Positions 1 to 8,134 of a DNA stretch of 40,710 bases are shown here, piece after piece. How positions within the stretch are numbered: position 1 is the first letter of the stretch; each line of letters starts with the position of its first letter. Location of the stretch: positions 1-40,710 of the forward strand of contig JAITVS010000226.1 of assembly GCA_031285685.1 (NCBI GenBank). Direction: 5' to 3'. Below the pieces are notes generated by a model that was given only the letters and a program-made list of their open reading frames with translations, ran no database searches and was not told the origin of the DNA. Position numbers and translations under genes: made by a program. This DNA is from Tannerella sp. GTDB taxonomy: Bacteria; Bacteroidota; Bacteroidia; Bacteroidales; Tannerellaceae.

Positions 1-1466
1 GGATCACGCCGCCAATTTGACGGCATAATATACGACATACAACCCCCGTATACCAGAAGACGATTTGCCAGTTCACAAAACATATCGGAAACATTTCCGG
101 TTCGTTTATAAACTTTGTAATTCATTCGTTTATAAAGATTGGCCCTATCGCCTCCGATTCCTGCTATGGAAGCATCGGGAAGCATACCAATAATAGCATC
201 AAATCCGATAAATTCACCCTTATCATCCAGTAGTTCGGGAAAAACATAGCGCCATTCTACAGCTTGTTCAAAAGCCGGGTGATGACGAAATGTCGAAAGC
301 TGATATTCCTGTTTTTTTATCTTTGCATGAAGCAGCAATATACGTTCGTTGCGCAGCTGAGTCTCTCTTTCATTCAAAGGAAACAACCCCGGCGTCATAA
401 TTTCGGACAACTCCCGGCGTAAACGCAATAACTCATCCGTATCCTTGCTGTACCAACCGATGCCCTCAATAAGACGATTTTTCACCAAAGTAATCAGTTC
501 CATGAGGTAACGGCGATCCGTAGAATCCTTTATTGCCTTAATATTTTCAGCAAGTCTCTTATAATCAGCAACTGTCTGATTAATATTTTTAAGAGCAACC
601 AGTAAATCGTCCTTAAGTGTGAAACGACTTACAAGAGCATCTCCGCAAATAACATTACTATCAAGATAAGGTAGATCCGCATCTTTTGTCCCATCAAGGT
701 GAATGATCATATGAAGCCACAAACGCAGTTTGCAGGTCAGAACAGATATCGGCGCCACATCAGCGCCAAACAGACAATTTCGGACCAATAACAGCTTTTC
801 ATCAAACAAAGCTTCCTGTATATGACGACTTTCCGTCGTACTTCCATCCAAGGGAATTGACCTGAAATCTTTCTTATCCAAAACAATCAGGCCATCACCT
901 CCGACAATAACTTTATACTTATACAAAGGATTTCCTGCCCTGTCAACTAATAGTCCCAATTGTGATTTAACAGCAATCATCTCATTGAGCATGGTGCATA
1001 GAAATACACCTGAACCTACTGACGGATCACAAATCCGCAATGAGAGAAAAACTTTATTCGCTTCTGCGATATTATCACCGATCTTATGTGAAAGTCCAAG
1101 CAGATCAACACATTCACTCCCTAATACGTTATTAAATTTATGAAGAACCGAACTTATAACAGTCTCCCGACAAAGATATGAAACTAAAAAATCAGGTTTT
1201 TTCTGATTTTCATCCAAATCCGACAATAATCGCCCCAATGTCTCCGAAATAATACGTATACGCAAATCCTGACGAAGAATAAACGAATTTATTTTCTCCA
1301 CTACCGATTCAAACGATGGTAAATCCGACAATTCGTCTTTTTCATCCGAAGACAAAGCCGCACCATATATAAAAGCTTTTAATTCTGTATATATATGTTC
1401 ATCAAAAAAACTGTGCCTGCCATCAATAACGTCAGTCCCGGAATTTATCGTAATACTTTCCAACAT
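1..1466 (-). CDS. Eco57I/TaqI-like adenine methylase relative, catalytic motif lost (3' end cut by window)
   Basis: I translated this by hand on the minus strand. It is open from ATG at 1466 to the window edge, 488 residues, with the C-terminus outside. Residues 147-156 read DPSVGSGVFL, the AdoMet-binding motif I of gamma-class N6-adenine methylases, and GADVAPISVLTCKLRLWL further on matches the segment that normally follows. The catalytic NPPY expected after 'FDxxIG' is replaced by MLPD (residues 428-431). The following region (NLYKRMNYK..., then GGCMSYIMPSNWRRD) still aligns with Eco57I-type methylases, so the fold is kept but catalysis is doubtful. The start has a purine-rich AAGAAGAG just upstream and a promoter box at 1511-1518. 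Any specificity or nuclease part, and partner genes, lie outside the window. It could be an inactive paralogue or a decaying restriction-modification gene. The family call is firm; the role is unknown. Confidence 0.8.
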   Translation of the reverse strand, partial: MLESITINSGTDVIDGRHSFFDEHIYTELKAFIYGAALSSDEKDELSDLPSFESVVEKINSFILRQDLRIRIISETLGRLLSDLDENQKKPDFLVSYLCRETVISSVLHKFNNVLGSECVDLLGLSHKIGDNIAEANKVFLSLRICDPSVGSGVFLCTMLNEMIAVKSQLGLLVDRAGNPLYKYKVIVGGDGLIVLDKKDFRSIPLDGSTTESRHIQEALFDEKLLLVRNCLFGADVAPISVLTCKLRLWLHMIIHLDGTKDADLPYLDSNVICGDALVSRFTLKDDLLVALKNINQTVADYKRLAENIKAIKDSTDRRYLMELITLVKNRLIEGIGWYSKDTDELLRLRRELSEIMTPGLFPLNERETQLRNERILLLHAKIKKQEYQLSTFRHHPAFEQAVEWRYVFPELLDDKGEFIGFDAIIGMLPDASIAGIGGDRANLYKRMNYKVYKRTGNVSDMFCELANRLLVYGGCMSYIMPSNWRRD

Positions 1467-1510
1467 ATCTCTTCTTTATGAAAAATTGTCGTCCTTTCCA
1501 TACTAACTTA

Positions 1511-1518
1511 CAAAAATA
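1511..1518 (-). promoter_or_regulatory. -7 box TATTTTTG of the methylase-like gene
   Basis: TATTTTTG on the minus strand fits the Bacteroidetes TAnnTTTG -7 box. It lies about 45 bases before the ATG at 1466. No TTTG is found at the usual 19-21 base spacing, so the support is the -7 box only. Confidence 0.4.
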
Positions 1519-1646
1519 GTATAAATATTCAAAAGAGAGATTATCTTCCCCAAAAATCGCAGCAGGCTTTTTTCGTTTTTTTCGTCTTAGATTTAATATT
1601 TTTCTTTTTTAACCCGATTAAACCTTTTTCTTTTGATAAGGTCTTA

Positions 1647-1654
1647 TATCTTTG
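1647..1654 (+). promoter_or_regulatory. -7 box TATCTTTG of the DUF362/iron-sulfur pair
   Basis: TATCTTTG matches TAnnTTTG exactly and sits about 40 bases before the ATG at 1696. It lies inside the extension that would result from an upstream TTG at 1633, which argues that translation starts at 1696. Confidence 0.55.
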
Positions 1655-1695
1655 CAGAAAATGTGCGACTTAATATTCATAAAAAGAAAGAAACG

Positions 1696-2637
1696 ATGAA
1701 GCGTAGAGATTTTTTAAGAGCAGGCGCCATCATGAGTGCGAGCGCTGCCGTATCATTGAAATTTGACGGTTTACAAGCCGCGCTAAATTCAAATACTATA
1801 GCTGTAGAAGCTGTTCCGGATCTTGTAGCTGTCATGGGTGGCGAGCCGGAAGCGATGTTGGATAAAGCGCTGGAAGCTCTCGGCGGTATAAGCAATTTTA
1901 TAAAGAAAGGACAAAAAATTGTCATTAAACCAAACATCGGATGGGATCGCACACCCGAACTTGCAGGAAACACAAATCCTCAACTCATAAGCGCATTAAT
2001 AAAAAAATGCCTCGAAGCAGGCGCCTCGAAAGTGACGGTATTTGACCATACATGCGATGATTGGAAAAAATGCTACGCTTCGAGTGGAATTGAAGCAGCG
2101 GTAAAAGCAGCGGGAGGAGTAATCATCCCAGCCAACGACGAAAAATACTATTCCAAGGAAATTTCTCTCCCTAAAGGTAAAAGCCTGAAATCTGCAAAGA
2201 TACATGAAGCCCTCATCGAAGCCGACGCGTGGATAAATGTACCTATACTAAAAAATCATGGCGGGGCCAAATTATCCTGTGCCATGAAAAATCTAATGGG
2301 CATCGTTTGGGATCGCCGCTTTTTCCATTCCAATGACTTGCAACAATGTATTGCGGATATCTGCACATGGGAAAAGAAACCGGTTCTGAATATTGTAGAT
2401 TCATATCGTATGATGTTCCAGAATGGACCTCAGGGTAAAAGCGCCGCAGATGTCGCCTCCGTAAAAACACTTATCGCTTCTACAGATATCGTTGCAACTG
2501 ACACTGCCGCGTTACAGTTTTTCAATCAGGTTAAGAAGCTCGATCTCGAAGCGGTAAAACATATCGAAATGGGACAATCTCTTCAATTAGGCACTACCGA
2601 TCTGAAAAATATTAATATTAAAAGAATAAAAATCTGA
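1696..2637 (+). CDS. DUF362 domain protein with Tat signal
   Basis: The product is 313 residues from ATG 1696. It opens with MKRRDFLRAGAIM, a twin-arginine motif followed by an Ala/Ser-rich hydrophobic stretch, so export by Tat is likely. The rest matches DUF362, a family of unknown biochemistry often found next to iron-sulfur proteins; typical segments include VIKPNIGWDR and the NVPILKNHGGAKLSCAMKN region. I see no CxxCxxC cluster motif within it. The upstream in-frame TTG at 1633 would add 21 residues, but it lies within the promoter and would bury the Tat signal. The next gene begins 24 bases downstream on the same strand and encodes a membrane iron-sulfur protein, so the two probably form one operon and act in redox chemistry at the cytoplasmic membrane. 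The exact reaction is unknown. Confidence 0.85.
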   Translation: MKRRDFLRAGAIMSASAAVSLKFDGLQAALNSNTIAVEAVPDLVAVMGGEPEAMLDKALEALGGISNFIKKGQKIVIKPNIGWDRTPELAGNTNPQLISALIKKCLEAGASKVTVFDHTCDDWKKCYASSGIEAAVKAAGGVIIPANDEKYYSKEISLPKGKSLKSAKIHEALIEADAWINVPILKNHGGAKLSCAMKNLMGIVWDRRFFHSNDLQQCIADICTWEKKPVLNIVDSYRMMFQNGPQGKSAADVASVKTLIASTDIVATDTAALQFFNQVKKLDLEAVKHIEMGQSLQLGTTDLKNINIKRIKI

Positions 2638-2661
2638 GGCGGCCAAAAGATCATATCATAA

Positions 2662-4257
2662 ATGAAAAAAAAATCAATAAATCGATTGAAAGTATTACGA
2701 GTCGTACTTGCGATAGTTATATTCACTCCCATACTACTATTTTTCATTGACTTTATCGACATATTACCTGATTCACTCAGCAAATTACTGCAAAGACAAT
2801 TAATGCCGGCTATTTTTACCGGAGCGGTTGCTACTATTGTCATTTATTTTTTGCTGACTCTTATTTTCGGACGCGTATATTGCTCCATGATATGTCCTGC
2901 CGGAATTTTGCAGGATATATTCAACCGCATGGCATGCATCAGTAAAAAGAAAAAGAACGGTAAAATGCGTTTTCACTACCACAAGCCGGCAAACTGGCTT
3001 CGCTATGTAATATTGGGTATTACAGCCATTCTTGCGATTTTTGGTATTACAGAATTATGCCTGTTGCTGGATCCGTATAGCAACTTCGGACGCATTGCAT
3101 CAAATATATTCAGACCTGCTGCTATATGGGTCAATAACATAATAGCCGGCATATTATCATCGAAAGGAAACTATTTATTGTACAACGTTTCGATCAACAT
3201 ACCTGCTGCCGCATTAATTTCGGCTATCATAGCGTTTCTAACTTTCGCCATTATGGTTTATTTCCGCGGACGTTTATTTTGCAATACGATTTGTCCGGTC
3301 GGAGCGCTATTGAGCATTGTTTCACGTCACTCACTATTCCGGATATCAATCGACGAAAACACATGTAACAAATGCAAGTCATGTGAACGAACATGTAAAG
3401 CGGAAGCGATCGATTCAAAAAACATGAAAGTTGACATGTCAAACTGTGTCACTTGTTTTAACTGTACTTCATCGTGTAACAGGAACGCGATTAAGTATCG
3501 TTTCGCGCCAAAAGCCGCATTTAAAAAAAATAATTCCACTGTTGCATCAGAAGTAAAAGCCGAATTAATGGAACAGGAAATATCAAAAAATAAATTTACG
3601 GAAAGTCGCCGTTCTTTTATTACGACAAGCGCAGTTGTAGCAGGTTCCGTTCCGTTATTCGTTCTGGCACAGAAAAATAATGAAGATAGCACAACCGGCA
3701 ACCGAGTTCCGGTAACACCTCCGGGATCCTTAAGCATCGAACGATTTAAAGATCTATGTACCGGATGTCATATTTGTGTTGTTCAATGCCCCACACAGAT
3801 ACTTAAACCGGCAGGATTAGGCTTCGGATTAGGATACATGTTAAAGCCGCATATGTCATACGAAAAGAATTACTGTAATTACAGTTGCACTGTATGCTCG
3901 GATGTATGTCCAACAGACGCAATCAAACCAATAACTGCTGAGGAGAAAAAAGTCACTCAGATCGGCATAGCGAATTTCTACATTGACAAATGCATTGTAA
4001 AAACAGAGAAGAAGGACTGCGGAGCGTGTTCGGAACACTGTCCGTCACAAGCCGTTCACATGATTCCCTACGAAGGAACGCTTACGATCCCCAAAGTAGA
4101 GCCGGAACTATGTGTCGGATGCGGAGGATGCGAATCAATCTGTCCTGTACGTCCGGATCGGGCAATTGTAGTCATCGCCAATGCAACCCATCAAACAGCC
4201 CAACTCCCTCACGAGGAAGAAGCACGCGATATCGAAGTCGACGATTTCGGATTCTAA
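2662..4257 (+). CDS. NapH-NapG-like fusion: polytopic membrane protein with six ferredoxin-type cluster motifs
   Basis: 531 residues. The N-terminal half looks like NapH: several membrane segments (about 11-33, 50-70, 112-135, 180-200), two CxxxCP motifs (CSMICP at 74-79 and CNTICP at 207-212) and two 4Fe-4S motifs (Cys 235/238/241/245 and 262/265/268/272). Residues 315-337 then form a second twin-arginine-like segment, SRRSFITTSAVVAGS, followed by four more cluster motifs (366-376, 405-416, 444-460, 484-494), as in NapG. In nitrate reductase systems NapH and NapG are separate proteins passing quinol electrons to periplasmic enzymes. Here they are joined, with no Nap reductase in view. It is likely co-transcribed with the DUF362 gene 24 bases upstream. 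I infer a quinone-linked electron-transfer protein; its partner is unknown. Confidence 0.85.
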   Translation: MKKKSINRLKVLRVVLAIVIFTPILLFFIDFIDILPDSLSKLLQRQLMPAIFTGAVATIVIYFLLTLIFGRVYCSMICPAGILQDIFNRMACISKKKKNGKMRFHYHKPANWLRYVILGITAILAIFGITELCLLLDPYSNFGRIASNIFRPAAIWVNNIIAGILSSKGNYLLYNVSINIPAAALISAIIAFLTFAIMVYFRGRLFCNTICPVGALLSIVSRHSLFRISIDENTCNKCKSCERTCKAEAIDSKNMKVDMSNCVTCFNCTSSCNRNAIKYRFAPKAAFKKNNSTVASEVKAELMEQEISKNKFTESRRSFITTSAVVAGSVPLFVLAQKNNEDSTTGNRVPVTPPGSLSIERFKDLCTGCHICVVQCPTQILKPAGLGFGLGYMLKPHMSYEKNYCNYSCTVCSDVCPTDAIKPITAEEKKVTQIGIANFYIDKCIVKTEKKDCGACSEHCPSQAVHMIPYEGTLTIPKVEPELCVGCGGCESICPVRPDRAIVVIANATHQTAQLPHEEEARDIEVDDFGF

Positions 4258-4360
4258 AAGATAAAAAACACATCAAATTGCAGAATTTTGACATTTTTGA
4301 GATTGGGGTGTATCGATTCACAAAAGACAGAAAATGCTGGTGATATTTTATGGAATATAA

Positions 4361-4368
4361 TATATTTG
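4361..4368 (+). promoter_or_regulatory. -7 box TATATTTG upstream of orphan lipoprotein
   Basis: TATATTTG matches the Bacteroidetes -7 consensus, 97 bases before the ATG at 4466. No TTTG is at the usual spacing upstream. Nothing else in 4258-4465 could be recognised. Confidence 0.4.
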
Positions 4369-4465
4369 TTCATCTTATTAGTAGAAAGTTACCTCACTAA
4401 TGGAAATGGCGGTTTTGTGTCATGTCCGGAGGCTTAATTTATAAGATACTAATTTCTTTAAAAAT

Positions 4466-5380
4466 ATGAACAAACATTTTATCGTCATTATCTTATCGAC
4501 ATTTACCATATTGTCATGCGGAAACAGCATTAGACATCAGAATATAAAGATCTTGAAAAAGGACATAACATATTCCGTTTGGGGAACCATGCATACATTT
4601 TCCGATGAAGGAGAGGATGATATACTTATTCCTGACATCGAGTTTATAGCGTCTTTGCCCAACAGTGTAAAGGCTATTATTGCACACTATTCCACCCTTC
4701 TCCCCGATCACTTTTGGAAAGATGATGTATATTCCGATTTCGTTGCTGCATTGGGTGATTTTTCTTCACTTAAACAGGCTCAGGACAAACTGCTAAAACA
4801 ATACAACATAAACAAGCTACAAACAGCTTTTTTCAAAGGCATTCCCGTAGGCCTGGAGCTAAAACAAACAAACGATGCCATCTTCTTCATTTGTACTCGC
4901 GGCTGGCAGGATTCTGTAGTCGATGAATTCAGAATCAGCAGCGACGGGACAATAACCTATATAGAAAATGCGGAGCCAGTCAGTTCCATTCGCTACGACA
5001 GAGAGCGTCTTTGCGAATATTACTACGATACCCACACCATAAAACTGAATGGGAACAAGATTGATTTTCTCCATACTTATCTCGACGAAGAGAACATTGA
5101 ATCGGTCAATGTCAACGAAAGAGATAAAATTATATATATTGTACAGAAAAACAAAGACCCTGAATATTTTTCACCATCGGAAATTGATGTCAGTCAACTA
5201 TCTATCTCAGTCAAGAGTATCGATGAAGTCACACTGTTAATAAGAGAAGACGGTTTCGGAAAAACAACTATATATGATAAGGAACGCACCAGGATAGAAC
5301 GCAGCGCTATAAGGATGATAGTCAATGATCTGGTTTCTACCGATGGAAAAAAATATATGGATATCGTACTAATATTTTAA
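4466..5380 (+). CDS. Hypothetical lipoprotein
   Basis: 304 residues. The start is a lipoprotein signal: a short basic N-terminus, a hydrophobic stretch and a lipobox ILSCG with the acceptor Cys at residue 18. The mature part is charged and soluble-looking, with no motif I recognise and no further membrane segment. It stands alone: the iron-sulfur gene ends about 210 bases upstream and the next gene is convergent. Probably an envelope lipoprotein of unknown function. That it is a real gene is supported by the signal peptide, the full-length open frame and a -7 box upstream. Confidence 0.75.
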   Translation: MNKHFIVIILSTFTILSCGNSIRHQNIKILKKDITYSVWGTMHTFSDEGEDDILIPDIEFIASLPNSVKAIIAHYSTLLPDHFWKDDVYSDFVAALGDFSSLKQAQDKLLKQYNINKLQTAFFKGIPVGLELKQTNDAIFFICTRGWQDSVVDEFRISSDGTITYIENAEPVSSIRYDRERLCEYYYDTHTIKLNGNKIDFLHTYLDEENIESVNVNERDKIIYIVQKNKDPEYFSPSEIDVSQLSISVKSIDEVTLLIREDGFGKTTIYDKERTRIERSAIRMIVNDLVSTDGKKYMDIVLIF

Positions 5381-5482
5381 AGTTATATCAAATACGATAA
5401 ACAAAATTCTCTCTACGACGCTATTTCTAATCGCCGGATTTTTCACAATACATTTCGTCAACAAGCTGCTTCGTTATATTTT

Positions 5483-6076
5483 TTAGTCCGGAAAACTATA
5501 AAAATCTTCGTTTATACCGATATCGAAACGTCCGTTTGAGATTGCTTCCGGACGGCCGTCCCGTAAAAACCTCAGTTCGAAAAGCCCGGAAAGAATTACC
5601 CTGTTTTCCTCACCGTCTATTTTTAGCAGTTGGGCACGCTTGAATGTCAGATTACCGGACATGGGAGTAATAATATTTTTGTTACCATTGATTTCAATGG
5701 TAACTGTACAATTGTCATCAGGCAGATTCATAGTCGTATTATTCAACGCAATCAAATCTTTATAACGGCTCATCGGCGATGCGGGAAACGAAAATGTCAG
5801 CACCATGTTTCCATTATGCTCCAGTTTACCGATTAAATAAAAATTTAGCAACCCTTTATCATACGTTATTTTGCATGGAGTAACCGTTTTTGAAACCAAA
5901 AAATAATTTCTGTCATAGATGGCACCAAAAGAATTATAGCCCCATTCGGTGTATGCAGGCAGCATCGGATTGTCTTTATCGGCAATAAAAATAGTCCGTG
6001 TCATTTCATCCTCGGAGCACGAACTCATCATTAGAAAAATGGGCAAAATCGCATAAAAAAACTTTCTCATATCCAT
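5483..6076 (-). CDS. Hypothetical lipoprotein
   Basis: 197 residues with a lipoprotein signal (MRKFFYAILPIFLMMSSC, acceptor Cys 20 when counted from the first ATG). A second ATG two codons in (6070) is an equally good start. The mature part is beta-rich in appearance and resembles small Bacteroidales surface or periplasmic lipoproteins, but I recognise no named domain. It begins 15 bases after the stop of the outer-membrane protein gene upstream, so the two are almost certainly co-transcribed. No clear terminator follows; a convergent lipoprotein gene ends about 100 bases away. Function unknown. Confidence 0.75.
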   Translation of the reverse strand: MDMRKFFYAILPIFLMMSSCSEDEMTRTIFIADKDNPMLPAYTEWGYNSFGAIYDRNYFLVSKTVTPCKITYDKGLLNFYLIGKLEHNGNMVLTFSFPASPMSRYKDLIALNNTTMNLPDDNCTVTIEINGNKNIITPMSGNLTFKRAQLLKIDGEENRVILSGLFELRFLRDGRPEAISNGRFDIGINEDFYSFPD

Positions 6077-6091
6077 TATTTTTTTCGTTTA

Positions 6092-6931
6092 CTAATTTCT
6101 TGAACCGATCGGAACAGTTTTTCCTATAGGAATCTGTACCGTCATTTGACATCCGAATCCGGCATTTGCTCTTATAAATGAAGATGCCTTATCGGTAAGC
6201 ATGATATCAAGTACATGCACCTCAACATTAAAATGCGGAATATACTTCCTTTTACCGGCATGAAATCTTCCTACTTTCAATCCGACTCCCAGGAACATAT
6301 AGGAGTTAAAGTCTTTCAGATTCTGATCGGCCTGACGTCTGACTGTTTCAGCATAAGTTTCCATCACCGGATTTTGAAATTTCACTTTATTGTCCGTATG
6401 AATCCGGTAATTAAAAACCGCGCCGGTTTTTAAATAAAATTGAACAGGCAACTCCCGTTTGTTCGGAAAAAACCTGGCTTCTACCGGGAAGCCAAGATAA
6501 TAACTATTTTGTTTGATATTCCGGATTTTAATATATTCCGTATGTGTTTCATCCTGATGAACAGACCACAAATAATAATTCCGATCCGAGTTCAAAGTAG
6601 TAAAATATCTTGAAAGACGAATTCCCGTCGCAATACCAATTCTGTTTTTGGCAAAGAATATCTCCGGTTTTATACCTAAATAAGTAATTTCCAAAGCCTT
6701 GTAATCCCCGATAAATCCGCAATAATAATTATGATCATCAAACCAATCATATGATGATTTGTTTTCACGCACCATATCCGGCTTACGGGTCGTACCAAAT
6801 AAAAAATCAGTACCGAACTCAACTCCCAACTTAATATTATGATGCCCTTTGCTATTTTCCTTTTGCGCATATCCCTGTGATATGGAGCATAGAAGAAACA
6901 AAGTCACTATGTACAAGATTGTTTTTTTCAT
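6092..6931 (-). CDS. Outer-membrane beta-barrel protein (PorT-like), hypothetical
   Basis: The likely product is 279 residues from ATG 6931, which begins a clear signal peptide (MKKTILYIVTLFLLCSISQG, cleavage near YAQ). The frame is open for 33 more codons upstream, but that extension runs into the terminator at 6996-7043 and would bury the signal. The mature sequence alternates aromatic and polar residues in short stretches, with Gly/Lys-rich turns, as expected for a small outer-membrane barrel. A lipoprotein gene follows after 15 bases, so a barrel-lipoprotein pair in the outer membrane is plausible. The substrate or role cannot be read from the sequence. Confidence 0.75.
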   Translation of the reverse strand: MKKTILYIVTLFLLCSISQGYAQKENSKGHHNIKLGVEFGTDFLFGTTRKPDMVRENKSSYDWFDDHNYYCGFIGDYKALEITYLGIKPEIFFAKNRIGIATGIRLSRYFTTLNSDRNYYLWSVHQDETHTEYIKIRNIKQNSYYLGFPVEARFFPNKRELPVQFYLKTGAVFNYRIHTDNKVKFQNPVMETYAETVRRQADQNLKDFNSYMFLGVGLKVGRFHAGKRKYIPHFNVEVHVLDIMLTDKASSFIRANAGFGCQMTVQIPIGKTVPIGSRN

Positions 6932-6995
6932 GATAAAAATGATTATTTCCTGAATAATAGATGCAAACATTTTCAATTTCGCTGCATCCGTTATG

Positions 6996-7043
6996 AAAAA
7001 GAATAGGGATACTCCCGAAACCCGGAGCATCCCTATTCTTTTT
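6996..7043 (-). terminator. Intrinsic terminator after DUF5606 gene
   Basis: A stem of about 14 pairs (GAATAGGGATaCTCC with its complement across an 8-base loop) has A5 on one side and T5 on the other, so it can work in both directions. It lies about 50 bases after the stop of the DUF5606 gene and separates it from the outer-membrane protein gene. Confidence 0.85.
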
Positions 7044-7091
7044 CAAATCATCTGAAAACGATCGACCTTTTCAGATGATGTATTTTTACGT

Positions 7092-7724
7092 TTACCCTCC
7101 GCGTTTGGCGCCTACGGTGCTTTTCTTAGGAGTTACGGTTTTAGCCGTTGGTTTTGCTTTGGTTGCTTTGGCCGATGCGGTCATTGAGCTATCTTTGCGC
7201 TTTGTCGAAGCTGCCTTTGTTGTTTTTGACGCAGCTTTCGGTTTTGCCGCCTTTTTTTCTTTGCCGTCTTCCGAAGATTCAACCACATCCTCTTTTACCT
7301 CATCTGCATTTGCTACGGCTTCTTCGTCTTCTTTTACAGAAAAATCCGTAATGCCATCGGCAATTAGTATTTCATACCATTTCAGAAGTTTCTTTATATC
7401 ACTCGGATATACACGCTCACGATCAAAATTCGGAAGCACTTCCGCTAAATATGCGCGCAACTCGTCGGCTCCTGCTTTTGACAAGTCGATTGAAATATTT
7501 TTACCGTTTTCCTTTTCCTTTATGGAAGTAAGCACTTCACGAATAGACACCTCATCCTCATCTGTATAAATAGAGATATCACCAAGAGAAATTACCTTAT
7601 CACGCGCATAGGCAGGAACTCGTTTTTTATCTGCCAGAGATTCGATTATTAACAAATTCTTCCCTCTTGATACTAATCTATACAAACCCGATTTACCCGA
7701 TACTGCCAAGATTTCCTTCAACAT
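7092..7724 (-). CDS. DUF5606 family protein with Lys/Ala-rich tail
   Basis: 210 residues. Residues 1-130 match DUF5606, a Bacteroidetes-specific conserved family (start MLKEILAVSGKSGLYRLVSR; YPSDIKKLLKWYEIL near 106-120). Its molecular role is not known to me. Residues 131-155 are acidic, and 156-210 are almost only Lys, Ala, Thr and Ser with a few Pro and Arg, resembling the disordered tail of histone H1 or of actinobacterial HU. The tail suggests nucleic-acid binding, but this is inference. The gene is monocistronic: a consensus promoter at 7756-7786 sits just upstream and a strong terminator at 6996-7043 follows. The family call is confident; function is open. Confidence 0.85.
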   Translation of the reverse strand: MLKEILAVSGKSGLYRLVSRGKNLLIIESLADKKRVPAYARDKVISLGDISIYTDEDEVSIREVLTSIKEKENGKNISIDLSKAGADELRAYLAEVLPNFDRERVYPSDIKKLLKWYEILIADGITDFSVKEDEEAVANADEVKEDVVESSEDGKEKKAAKPKAASKTTKAASTKRKDSSMTASAKATKAKPTAKTVTPKKSTVGAKRGG

Positions 7725-7755
7725 AAAATTTCCAAATTTAAAAGTTTAACGAGTA

Positions 7756-7786
7756 CAAAGATAATGCAAGCTGAGAAAAGTGCAAA
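7756..7786 (-). promoter_or_regulatory. Consensus promoter of DUF5606 gene
   Basis: On the minus strand, TTTG (7786-7783), a 19-base spacer, then TATCTTTG (7763-7756): an exact match to the Bacteroidetes -33/-7 consensus. It ends about 31 bases before the ATG at 7724. The -33 box lies within an inverted repeat (7778-7811). Confidence 0.8.
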
Positions 7787-7879
7787 TGAAAATTCATTTT
7801 TATTTGCACTTCCGAAGTGCAGCCACATCCAAGTTTAGCTAAAGATAATGCACGCTGAAAGAAATACAAAATAAACTTC
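7757..7879. repeat. Duplicated promoter element with nested inverted repeats
   Basis: The segment AAAGATAATGCAaGCTGA at 7757-7774 recurs at 7841-7858 with one change. On the minus strand both copies read as a promoter: TTTG, 19 bases, then TATCTTTG in the near copy and TATCTTTA in the far copy. Between them lie a perfect 10-base inverted repeat (AAGTGCAAAT at 7778-7787, ATTTGCACTT at 7802-7811) and a second one sharing its arm (GCACTT/AAGTGC at 7806-7820). The unit may be a mobile or recurring intergenic element that brings a promoter; that part is inference. Confidence 0.65.
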
Positions 7880-7919
7880 TTTATTTTAAATCAACACCTG
7901 TACAAATGCCGAATATTAC

Positions 7920-7951
7920 AAAAAAAAGAGGAATTTCATCAAACCCCTCTT
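7920..7951 (-). terminator. Intrinsic terminator of the zeta-like kinase operon
   Basis: On the minus strand AAGAGG, a 14-base loop and CCTCTT are followed by a T tract of about eight bases. It lies 25 bases after the stop of the 52-residue gene. Confidence 0.8.
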
Positions 7952-7975
7952 CTAACTGCGCTATGTATTGAAGAT

Positions 7976-8134
7976 TTATTCTAATTCAGAAGCTTTCACT
8001 TTAAAAACACGTCCATTACGTGCAAAAACAAGCTCACCATCTGACTTTTTACGTTCCTTTACTAAACGTTGGAACGCTAAATGCGCGCCTTTAACAACAA
8101 TCTCTTCAAATTTACGAAGTTCACGTTCATTCAT
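7976..8134 (-). CDS. Small 52-residue protein overlapping the zeta-like kinase
   Basis: I read this short gene by hand: ATG at 8134, stop at 7976, 52 residues, starting MNERELRKFEEIVVKGAHLAF and ending RNGRVFKVKASELE. Its ATG lies within the last codons of the kinase gene, with an 8-base overlap (ATGAATGA), which points to translational coupling. The first half is charged and likely helical; the second half looks like a short beta hairpin. It is followed by a good terminator. I do not recognise the family. Position and size suggest an antitoxin or accessory partner of the kinase, but in classic epsilon-zeta modules the antitoxin gene comes first. That role is inference. Confidence 0.7.
   Translation of the reverse strand: MNERELRKFEEIVVKGAHLAFQRLVKERKKSDGELVFARNGRVFKVKASELE

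Noticed and set aside
1633-1695. N-terminal extension of the DUF362 gene from TTG
   Set aside because: Overlaps the -7 box and would bury the Tat signal at MKRRDFLRAG.
7778-7811. Inverted repeat as an intrinsic terminator
   Set aside because: It overlaps the -33 box of a good promoter and lies upstream of the gene read on that strand; it is better seen as an operator-like or element structure.
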